10,918 bases of DNA from CAZIOQ01 sp964540975 (lineage in GTDB: Bacteria > Patescibacteriota > Microgenomatia > UBA12405 > UBA6130): assembly GCA_964540975.1 (NCBI GenBank), contig CAZIOQ010000024.1, positions 1-10,918 on the forward strand, given 5' to 3'. Position 1 is the first letter of the stretch. Each line of letters begins with the position of its first letter. The notes under the pieces are model-generated. The model was not told the origin of the DNA. It made no database searches and saw nothing but the letters and a program-made list of their open reading frames with translations. The translations under genes were made by a program, and so were the position numbers. Below, one piece after another: positions 1 to 5,234 of the stretch.

Positions 1-2
1 GG

Positions 3-434
3 ATAAAGCGCGAGTTAAAAAAGCGTGTCCTCGTTGTCGATGAGGCGTGGCTCCTAATGCAATTTCCCGACTCGGCCGCATTTATGTTCTCGATCGCCAA
101 GCGCGCTCGGAAGTATTATCTTGGCTTAACCACGGTCACCCAGGATGTTGATGATTTTTTACAAACAAAAGAAGGCCCGGCAATTATTAAAAATTCTTCG
201 ATCCAAATTCTTTTAAAACAGCATCCGGCGGCAATTGATCTGGTGGGAAAGATTTTTTATCTTTCTGAAGGAGAAAAACAATATCTTTTGGCGGCTAACA
301 TTGGTGAGGGAATATTTTTTGCCGGCCAAAACCATGTAGCAATTAAAGTAATGGCTTCACCAGAGGAATACAAATTAATTACTTCTCGGCCAGAAGAGAT
401 TTTAAAAATAAGGGAAGAGAAAAAAGGACAATAG
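3..434 (+). CDS. VirB4/TraC-like conjugation-type ATPase, C-terminal part (5' truncated by window)
   Basis: The frame is open from base 3, so this is the last 143 residues of a larger protein whose Walker A lies outside the window. A Walker B strand, VLVVDEAW, sits at residues 9-16. A TTVTQD motif follows at 43-48, matching the TxxQ motif of VirB4/TrbE/CagE ATPases. The downstream pattern (NSS.QILLKQ, then LSEGEKQYLL and a tail beginning SPEEY) is also typical of that family. VirB4 proteins are hexameric cytoplasmic motors of type IV secretion or DNA-uptake systems; patescibacterial genomes often carry one. It ends in TAG, 19 bases before the flippase, so the two may be cotranscribed. I cannot tell from this fragment whether it serves secretion, conjugation or pilus assembly. 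Confidence 0.85.
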   Translation: MKRELKKRVLVVDEAWLLMQFPDSAAFMFSIAKRARKYYLGLTTVTQDVDDFLQTKEGPAIIKNSSIQILLKQHPAAIDLVGKIFYLSEGEKQYLLAANIGEGIFFAGQNHVAIKVMASPEEYKLITSRPEEILKIREEKKGQ

Positions 435-453
435 GTTAGAGGGCTAAAAGCGA

Positions 454-1674
454 ATGAAAAAAGTTTGGCAAAATACTGGTTGGCAAATTTTAGGCAGAAT
501 AGTCGCCAGTTTATCTTCTTTAGTGGTGACTGCTTTTTTAACCCGCTTGCTCTCTGGCCAAAATTATGGTAACTGGATTTTTGTCACCACTTTTACCTTA
601 CTTTTTTTAAATTTTTCTGATTTAGGCGTTAGTTTGATCGCTGTTGCTCAGGCAGCCCGGGCGAGCAAGCCAAAAGCGGTTTATCAACGAGCATTTTTTT
701 TAAAATTTTGGTTGGCTCTGTTTAGTTGGCTAGTTTTTGTCTTTTTTGTTTTGGTTCTGCCGCAATTTAAAAATCTAATTTCGGTTGGCTTGATTGCTTC
801 TTTGACGATTTTGTTTTTGAGCTTAAGGATGACGGCGGAAATTGTTTTTCGGACAGAACTTGATTTCAAGAAAAAAGTTTTTTTTGAATCTTTAGGTTCG
901 CTTTTGTTTTTGTTGGCCATTGTCAGTGTCGGGGGATTAAGGTTTTGGCCGCTTAATCAAACCTTGACGATGGTTTTTTGGACCTCAACTGCGGGAGTAA
1001 GCAGCTTGTTGGCCTTTTTTTCGGTCAGGAAAACTTTTGAATTCAAAAGTTTTCCTTCTTTCGTCGAAACAAAAAAACTTTTTTCCCAATCTTTACCTTT
1101 AGGGATTCGCCAGCTGGTTTTTGCCACTTATGATCAAGGGATTGATAATTTCTTTTTAAAAACTTTTAGCACCAGTTTGAATGTTGGTTTTTATGGTTTG
1201 TCTTATAAAATCTATAACAATCTGACCACCACTGCCTCTTTTTTGATGAATAGCCTTTTCCCCCTTATTGCTCGCCAAAACAAACCTTTGCTGAAAAAAA
1301 CTTTTTTAAAAAGTTTAATCGTACTTTTTTTTAGTGGAGTTTTTCTTAGTCTTGGCCTTTGGTTTTTTTCCGGCTTGATTATCCAGTGGTTAGCCGGGCC
1401 CAAATTTCAAAGCTCGGTGGCGATTTTGCGGATTCTTAGTTTGGCTTTGGTGATCTCTTTTTTAAACCATAGCATTGGTTATACAATGATTGCTTTAGGA
1501 GAACAAAAAAAACTTTTGCGTCTTTCCTTAGTTGCTCTAGGGGTTAATTTGGGGGGCAATCTGATTTTTATTCCTCGCTGGGCTGGCGTGGGAGCGGCTT
1601 GGATAACAGTGGCGACAGAGACAACGATGTTTTTGTTAACTGCTAGAGCCTTAAGAAAACTGATTAATTGCTGA
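454..1674 (+). CDS. Polysaccharide/oligosaccharide flippase (Wzx/RfbX-like, MOP superfamily)
   Basis: This 406-residue protein is almost entirely hydrophobic, with roughly 11-12 predicted membrane helices separated by short basic loops. Its N-terminus (NTGWQILGRIVASLSSLVVT, then RLLSGQNYGNW) matches the start of PST-type exporters, in which a short amphipathic segment precedes helix 1 and an LG..YG-like motif follows it. The C-terminal half has the usual late motifs: GFYGLSYKIY near residue 248, and a Y.MIALGEQKK segment followed by NLIFIP. Such proteins flip lipid-linked glycans across the cytoplasmic membrane for surface polysaccharide or glycoprotein assembly. The ATG at 454 lies 19 bases after the previous stop, with a weak purine-rich AGAGGG at 438-443 upstream. 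No glycosyltransferase is visible nearby, so the substrate is unknown. It ends in TGA. Confidence 0.85.
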   Translation: MKKVWQNTGWQILGRIVASLSSLVVTAFLTRLLSGQNYGNWIFVTTFTLLFLNFSDLGVSLIAVAQAARASKPKAVYQRAFFLKFWLALFSWLVFVFFVLVLPQFKNLISVGLIASLTILFLSLRMTAEIVFRTELDFKKKVFFESLGSLLFLLAIVSVGGLRFWPLNQTLTMVFWTSTAGVSSLLAFFSVRKTFEFKSFPSFVETKKLFSQSLPLGIRQLVFATYDQGIDNFFLKTFSTSLNVGFYGLSYKIYNNLTTTASFLMNSLFPLIARQNKPLLKKTFLKSLIVLFFSGVFLSLGLWFFSGLIIQWLAGPKFQSSVAILRILSLALVISFLNHSIGYTMIALGEQKKLLRLSLVALGVNLGGNLIFIPRWAGVGAAWITVATETTMFLLTARALRKLINC

Positions 1675-1751
1675 TCTGAGGCTGATGATCCCGGATTGTA
1701 AATGGAGAGGTGATGATTACCAAACTAGCAAGAGAAAAATCTTTTCCCAAA

Positions 1752-1760
1752 TGTTATAAT
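1752..1760 (+). promoter_or_regulatory. Extended -10 promoter of rpmH-rnpA
   Basis: A perfect TATAAT (1755-1760) is preceded by TGT (1752-1754), giving a TGn extended -10. No recognisable -35 hexamer lies 16-18 bases upstream, as expected when an extended -10 compensates. The hexamer ends only 5 bases before the rpmH ATG, so a start point 6-8 bases downstream would fall on or next to the AUG. This predicts a leaderless transcript. Confidence 0.7.
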
Positions 1761-1765
1761 CTTCT

Positions 1766-1903
1766 ATGCCTAAAAGAACCTATCAACCAAAAAAGAGAAA
1801 AAGAGCCAAAACCCATGGGTTTTTAAGAAGAATGAAAACCCGAGCTGGCAGAAAAGTTTTAAAAAGAAGAAGACAAAACACAAGAAAAAGATTAGCTGTC
1901 TAA
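1766..1903 (+). CDS. rpmH: 50S ribosomal protein L34
   Basis: This 45-codon gene encodes a very basic peptide starting MPKRTYQPKKRKRAKTHGF and continuing LRRMKTRAGRKVLKRRR, the classic L34 pattern (KRT.QP..R.R...HGF..RM.T..GR.VL..RR.KGR..L). L34 is a small protein of the large ribosomal subunit. As in most bacteria it directly precedes rnpA, with 9 bases between stop and start. The usual dnaA neighbour is not next to it here: the gene upstream is a flippase. A TATAAT ends 5 bases before the ATG, so the mRNA is probably leaderless. Confidence 0.97.
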   Translation: MPKRTYQPKKRKRAKTHGFLRRMKTRAGRKVLKRRRQNTRKRLAV

Positions 1904-1912
1904 CAAAAACAT

Positions 1913-2257
1913 ATGGCCTTAGCCAAAAAATACCGGCTAAAAAGAAAAAAGGATTTTCTCAAAATCAAACAAAAGGGGGAAATCCTTGACACCCCCCTCT
2001 TCGGTCTTTTAGTTCTTCAAGAAAAAACCTCTTTTCCTCTTTTTGGCTTTGTCATTTCCAGGAAAATCAGCCGGAAGGCAGTTTTAAGAAACAAAATCAG
2101 GCGGCGCTTAACCGAGACCGTTCGCTTGCTTTTGCCCAGACTAAAGCCAAACATTAAGATTCTTGTTTTGGCAAAAAAATCTTTACTCCAGGCCAAATTT
2201 CAAGAAATTTTTCAAACAATGGAAAAATCTTTGGCTGAATTAGACTGGCTAAATTAA
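1913..2257 (+). CDS. rnpA: Ribonuclease P protein component
   Basis: The 114-residue basic protein matches RnpA in length and motifs. The N-terminus is YRLKRKKDFLKI, and the diagnostic RNA-binding helix RNKIRRRL is at residues 59-66 (family pattern RN..KR..RE). FGFVISRKISRKAV before it corresponds to the conserved FG..VSKK.G.AV.RN segment. RnpA binds the catalytic RNase P RNA (rnpB, not in this window) and helps process tRNA 5' ends. It starts 9 bases after rpmH with no Shine-Dalgarno sequence, so translation is probably coupled to, or reinitiates after, rpmH. It converges with efp, leaving a single base between the two stop codons and no room for a separate terminator. Confidence 0.95.
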   Translation: MALAKKYRLKRKKDFLKIKQKGEILDTPLFGLLVLQEKTSFPLFGFVISRKISRKAVLRNKIRRRLTETVRLLLPRLKPNIKILVLAKKSLLQAKFQEIFQTMEKSLAELDWLN

Positions 2258-2258
2258 T

Positions 2259-2816
2259 TTAAGCACGACCGACATACTCCCGTGTCTCGGTATTGACCAA
2301 AATTTTTTCTCCTTTTTTAATAAAAAGGGGCACTTTCACCACCAAACCTGTCTCCAAAACAGCATTTTTAGTCGCCGCCGTCACAGTATTGCCTTTCGCC
2401 CCTGTCTCTGTTTCCAAAACCACAAATTCCATTTTTAAAGGTAAAATAACGGCTAAAGGTTTGTCTTGATAAATTGAAATTTTGTACTCCTGGCCTTCTT
2501 TAATAAAATACTGGTCATCGCCAATTAGCTGCGCTGGCACTTCTTGTTGCTCAAAAGTGCGTTGATCAACAAAAACAAAGTTGTTGCCCAGCTTGTAAAT
2601 AAATTGCATTTTCCTCTGCTCAACCGTAATTTCTTTAACTAGCTCATCAGTCCGCAAAACTTCCTTTGTCACCTGGCCAGTTTTTAGATTTTTTAATTTC
2701 AGCCTCACCACTGCTGTCCCTTTGCCAGGATTAAAAAACTCTTTGTCAACCACCAAAACTGGTTGATCTTGCCAGCTTAGAAACATTCCTTTGCTAATAT
2801 TGCTTGCTTTAATCAT
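2259..2816 (-). CDS. efp: Translation elongation factor P
   Basis: With the ATG at 2816 the product is 185 residues, the normal EF-P length. It begins MIKASNISKGMFLSWQDQPV and shows the domain-I loop NPGKGTA, which places Lys32 at the tip, equivalent to the modified Lys34 of E. coli. Domains II and III follow, ending in the conserved EYVGRA. EF-P binds between the P and E sites and relieves stalling at polyproline. The PGKG loop is the lysine type that EpmA modifies, and an EpmA-like gene lies 2.4 kb away. The frame stays open for 34 codons upstream of this ATG, through the end of the mobile element, but that part does not resemble EF-P, so I reject the longer start. There is no clear Shine-Dalgarno sequence (only GGA about 12 bases upstream) and no clear promoter, so the element may have replaced the original leader. 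Confidence 0.96.
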   Translation of the reverse strand: MIKASNISKGMFLSWQDQPVLVVDKEFFNPGKGTAVVRLKLKNLKTGQVTKEVLRTDELVKEITVEQRKMQFIYKLGNNFVFVDQRTFEQQEVPAQLIGDDQYFIKEGQEYKISIYQDKPLAVILPLKMEFVVLETETGAKGNTVTAATKNAVLETGLVVKVPLFIKKGEKILVNTETREYVGRA

Positions 2817-2845
2817 TTCTTTTTTCCATCTAAGAGGTGGAAAAG

Positions 2846-2861
2846 TGACACCTAGGGGAGA
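2846..2861 (+). repeat. Terminal inverted repeat, efp-side copy
   Basis: TGACACCTAGGGGAGA. It matches the reverse complement of 3183-3197 at all 15 shared positions, with one extra G. It contains the palindrome CCTAGG. Its CACCT also pairs with AGGTG at 2835-2839 across a 9-base loop, a possible REP-like hairpin immediately outside the element. Confidence 0.75.
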
Positions 2862-2863
2862 AT

Positions 2864-3163
2864 CTAGCCTCCTAAAACAAGGTGTTTTATTTGGTCTAGC
2901 TTTCGCGGCATCGGGCAATAAGAAAAAATTTCCACCAACCTAGGAGGGCGGCTCATTTTTGCCAAAAATTCTTTCTGCTCAGCTAAAGAAAAAGTCAAAA
3001 ACTTGGCAAGCTTTAACAAAGGAAGAGAGAATTGATAAAAATAAATTGTTTGGAGGGCGCGTTTAAATTCCTTCCTGTCAGTAAAGGTTGGTCGACCATC
3101 CATGCCTCGGTTAACCACATAATATATCTCCCCGCTAACCAAAGGAAAAATTCTTGTTGGCAT
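2864..3163 (-). pseudogene. REP-associated tyrosine (Y1) transposase, catalytic core deleted
   Basis: With the start at MPTR (3163) the frame is 99 residues. Residues 1-80 follow the N-terminus of COG1943/RayT-like transposases: MPTRIFPLVSGEIYYVVNRG, then DGRPTFTD..EFKRAL, and finally VEIFSYC.MP. In intact family members the next residues are the HUH motif (MPNHFH), followed by about 100 residues with the catalytic tyrosine. Here the frame jumps after MP (near 2905/2906) into RKLDQIKHLVLGG, which resembles the usual C-terminal tail of the family (..L..IKHL.L). So the core was lost by an in-frame internal deletion and the product cannot catalyse transposition; it could at most bind DNA. The normal full length is about 200-250 residues. 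A six-codon longer start (MCYFEL) is possible but would lie inside the promoter. Confidence 0.8.
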
Positions 3164-3169
3164 AAGCTC

Positions 3170-3198
3170 AAAATAGCACATCTCTCCCTAGGTGTCAA
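3170..3198 (-). promoter_or_regulatory. Promoter of the Y1 transposase remnant, -35 within the terminal repeat
   Basis: On the minus strand a perfect TTGACA (3198-3193) is followed by a 17-base spacer and TATTTT (3175-3170). The -35 overlaps the outer end of the terminal inverted repeat. The -10 ends 6 bases before the MPTR start codon at 3163, again predicting a leaderless or nearly leaderless message. Confidence 0.6.
3183..3197 (+). repeat. Terminal inverted repeat, mutM-side copy
   Basis: TCTCCCTAGGTGTCA, the inverted partner of 2846-2861. The adjacent base (3198) differs from the corresponding base at the other end, which fixes the outer boundary. Confidence 0.75.
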
Positions 3199-3199
3199 T

Positions 3200-3220
3200 A
3201 GAGACAAACAACTGGTCTCT
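3200..3220 (+). other. Small hairpin between the element and the mutM promoter
   Basis: AGAGAC (3200-3205) and GTCTCT (3215-3220) form a perfect 6-bp stem around a 9-base loop. It lies just outside the terminal repeat and occupies the place where a -35 box for mutM would be. It could be an operator, part of the transposon end, or chance. Confidence 0.35.
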
Positions 3221-3230
3221 TTAAATAAAA

Positions 3231-3239
3231 TGGTATACT
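3231..3239 (+). promoter_or_regulatory. Extended -10 promoter of mutM-recF-epmA
   Basis: TGG followed by TATACT (3234-3239) is an extended -10. As with rpmH there is no convincing -35, and exactly 5 bases separate the hexamer from the ATG at 3245. The predicted transcription start coincides with the start codon. Confidence 0.65.
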
Positions 3240-3244
3240 AAAAT

Positions 3245-4126
3245 ATGCCAGAATTGCCGGAAGTAGAAACAATCAAAAGATTGCTCAAGAAAAACATTAT
3301 TGGGAAAAAAATTGCCAAAGTGAAAATTTTAAGCCAGAAACAATTTCCCGACAAACCCCAATTAATTGTTAGCAGCCAAATTGTTGGTCTTGAAAGACAA
3401 GGAAAACAGTTAATCATCAACTTTAACAACCATTATTCTCTTTTAATTCATTTAAAACTGACTGGCCAACTTGTTTTTGGCCAAAAACTTGATCAGGAAG
3501 AAAAAGCCTATTTTGACCAACCAATTCCTTTTAACCAAGGCAATGTCTTGCCAGGAAAAACCACCAGGGTAATTATCTATTTGATGGGAAAAAACAATCA
3601 GCCGGACGGAGCAATTTTTTTCAATGATTTAAGAAAATTTGGCTGGCTGAGGATAATCCCCACTGCTAACTTAAAAGAGCAAAATTTAAAAAAATTAGGA
3701 GTCGAGCCACTCAGCAAAAGTTTCACTCCCTTGCTCTTGGCCAAAATTTTCGGAAAAACAAAAAAACCAATCAAGCTGGTTTTAATGGACCAAGAAAAAA
3801 TTGCCGGCGTGGGCAATATTTATGCTAATGAAGCTCTTTTTGAGGCAAGAATCTTACCCACTCGCTCGGCAAACAGCCTAACCAGCCAAGAAATCAAAAA
3901 ACTTCACCAGGCAATTAATTTGGTTTTAAAAAAAGCAATCAAAGCCGGTGGTTCTTCTGCTAGCGATGAAGCCTTTATCAAACCAGATGGCACCCCAGGA
4001 GGATATCAAAAAATAACCAAGGTCTATCAAAAAGAAGGCAAACCCTGTCCTCGTTGTGGCAGCTTGATTAAAAGAATTAATTTGCAAGGGAGAGGCACTT
4101 TTTTCTGTCCAAAATGCCAGGTTTAA
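3245..4126 (+). CDS. mutM: Formamidopyrimidine-DNA glycosylase / AP lyase (Fpg)
   Basis: The 293-residue protein has every Fpg hallmark. Residues 1-8 are MPELPEVE, in which Pro2 is the catalytic nucleophile exposed after Met removal and Glu3 is catalytic. Lys54 sits in RQGKQL at the place of E. coli Lys57. The helix-two-turn-helix DQEKIAGVGNIYANEAL is at 182-198. The C-terminal zinc finger has Cys268, 271, 288 and 291 (CPRC-16 residues-CPKC). Fpg excises 8-oxoguanine and formamidopyrimidines and nicks the abasic site. It is about 24 residues longer than the E. coli enzyme, much of it in the region 83-105. It leads a probable operon with recF (15-base gap) and epmA, driven by the -10 box that abuts its ATG. 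No Shine-Dalgarno sequence is visible. Confidence 0.97.
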   Translation: MPELPEVETIKRLLKKNIIGKKIAKVKILSQKQFPDKPQLIVSSQIVGLERQGKQLIINFNNHYSLLIHLKLTGQLVFGQKLDQEEKAYFDQPIPFNQGNVLPGKTTRVIIYLMGKNNQPDGAIFFNDLRKFGWLRIIPTANLKEQNLKKLGVEPLSKSFTPLLLAKIFGKTKKPIKLVLMDQEKIAGVGNIYANEALFEARILPTRSANSLTSQEIKKLHQAINLVLKKAIKAGGSSASDEAFIKPDGTPGGYQKITKVYQKEGKPCPRCGSLIKRINLQGRGTFFCPKCQV

Positions 4127-4141
4127 CCACCACTTAACAAA

Positions 4142-5224
4142 ATGCATTTAAAATCTTTAACTCTTTTAAATTTCCGTTCTTGGCAAAATCAAAAATTTGG
4201 GTTTCATCCCCAAACAACTGTTATTATTGGCCCCAATGCTTCGGGGAAAACCAACATTTTAGAAGCAATTTGGTTTTTGATCTCTGGAACAAGCTTCAGG
4301 GCAGAAAAAACTAGTGAGGTGATCCGCTGGCAAGAAAATCAGACCCAAATCAAAGCCATTGTTGAAGATGAAGGAACAAAAGAAATTGGCTTAACCTTGA
4401 TTTGGGAAAACAAAAAAAGAGTGAAAAAATCTTTTCTCTTAAACAAACAACCTCAGACAAGAAAAAATTTTTTAGAAAATCTTCACGGAGTTGTTTTTCG
4501 GCCTGAAGACATTAGATTAATTGCCGGTTCGCCTTCTAGCCGGCGGCAATTCTTAGACCAGCTACTTTTCGGTCTGGATTGGCAATATTTTCAAGCCTGG
4601 CATCATTATTTTAAAGCTTTAAAACAAAGAAACAGACTTCTTTATCAATTAAGACAAAAAGGCAATTCTTTTGCTCTTAAACCAGCCAATTTTAGCGAAT
4701 TTTATTATTGGGATCAGTCACTGATCAAAAACAGCGCAATTCTGATTGAAAAAAGAAGGAATTTGATTGAATCTTTAAATCTTTTTTTGACCAAAGAAGA
4801 TTTTAAATCTTTTGCCGGAATCGAATTGGATTACCAACCTTGTCCGATCTCTCCCCAACTTTTAAAAAAAACTTTCCGCCAGGATCTTAATCAAGGATTT
4901 ACCAGTTTAGGCCCGCAAAAAGATGATTTCCGCTTTTTGGCTCGCTGTTTTCCTTCCTTGACTAATGATTTAGCCGCCTTTGGCTCCCGCGGCCAACAAA
5001 GGCTGGCGGTTTTTGCCTTAAAATTAGCCGAAATGGAATTTGTTTTCCAGCAAACGAAAAAGCTGCCTTTGATTTTGTTAGACGATATTTTTTCAGAACT
5101 CGATCGGGCAAACCACCAACTTCTCTTAAAACTAAAACTGGAAAATCAAATAATTTTAACCACCACTCATCAAGCTTTGGCAGTTGATTATCAAAAAACA
5201 ATTGTCTTGCCAGGAAAAATTTGA
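4142..5224 (+). CDS. recF: DNA replication and repair protein RecF
   Basis: This 360-residue SMC-like ATPase shows Walker A GPNASGKT at 30-37, the RecF segment SRRQFLDQ at 133-140, GPQKDD at 257-262, the ABC signature FGSRGQQR at 280-287, and Walker B LILLDDIFSELD at 310-321 followed by the H-loop TTTH. The length is normal. RecF, with RecO and RecR, loads RecA at gapped DNA. In many bacteria recF follows dnaN near the origin; here it sits between mutM and an epmA-like gene with no dnaN, so the ancestral cluster is broken up. The start MHLKSLTLLNFRSW is the conserved family start. No Shine-Dalgarno sequence precedes the ATG, and the gene ends in TGA. Confidence 0.96.
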   Translation: MHLKSLTLLNFRSWQNQKFGFHPQTTVIIGPNASGKTNILEAIWFLISGTSFRAEKTSEVIRWQENQTQIKAIVEDEGTKEIGLTLIWENKKRVKKSFLLNKQPQTRKNFLENLHGVVFRPEDIRLIAGSPSSRRQFLDQLLFGLDWQYFQAWHHYFKALKQRNRLLYQLRQKGNSFALKPANFSEFYYWDQSLIKNSAILIEKRRNLIESLNLFLTKEDFKSFAGIELDYQPCPISPQLLKKTFRQDLNQGFTSLGPQKDDFRFLARCFPSLTNDLAAFGSRGQQRLAVFALKLAEMEFVFQQTKKLPLILLDDIFSELDRANHQLLLKLKLENQIILTTTHQALAVDYQKTIVLPGKI

Positions 5225-5234
5225 CTGATTAAAA

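Larger units (their letters stand above)
2846..3197 (-). mobile_element. Internally deleted REP-type Y1 transposon with terminal inverted repeats
   Basis: A 352-bp segment lies between the divergent genes efp and mutM. It is bounded by inverted copies of TGACACCTAGGGGAGA (2846-2861) and TCTCCCTAGGTGTCA (3183-3197), which match except for one inserted G. Homology stops sharply at the outer ends and there is no obvious target-site duplication. Inside is a Y1 transposase gene that keeps its beginning and end but lacks the middle. Y1/HUH enzymes normally recognise subterminal hairpins, so long terminal repeats are unusual. One possible hairpin arm lies on the efp side (AGGTG 2835-2839 with CACCT 2849-2853). 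I infer a non-autonomous, MITE-like derivative. Confidence 0.65.

Noticed and set aside
1675..1751. Possible terminator or small gene between the flippase and rpmH
   Set aside because: No GC-rich hairpin followed by a T run and no plausible frame; only the -10 of rpmH is supportable.
2817..2918. 34-codon N-terminal extension of efp in the same frame
   Set aside because: The extension is made of transposon end and transposase-tail sequence in another frame and does not resemble EF-P; the ATG at 2816 gives the exact family length.
3013..3241. Overlapping frames in and around the transposase (3013-3207 minus, 3032-3241 plus)
   Set aside because: They are shadows of the recognisable Y1 frame and have no family resemblance.
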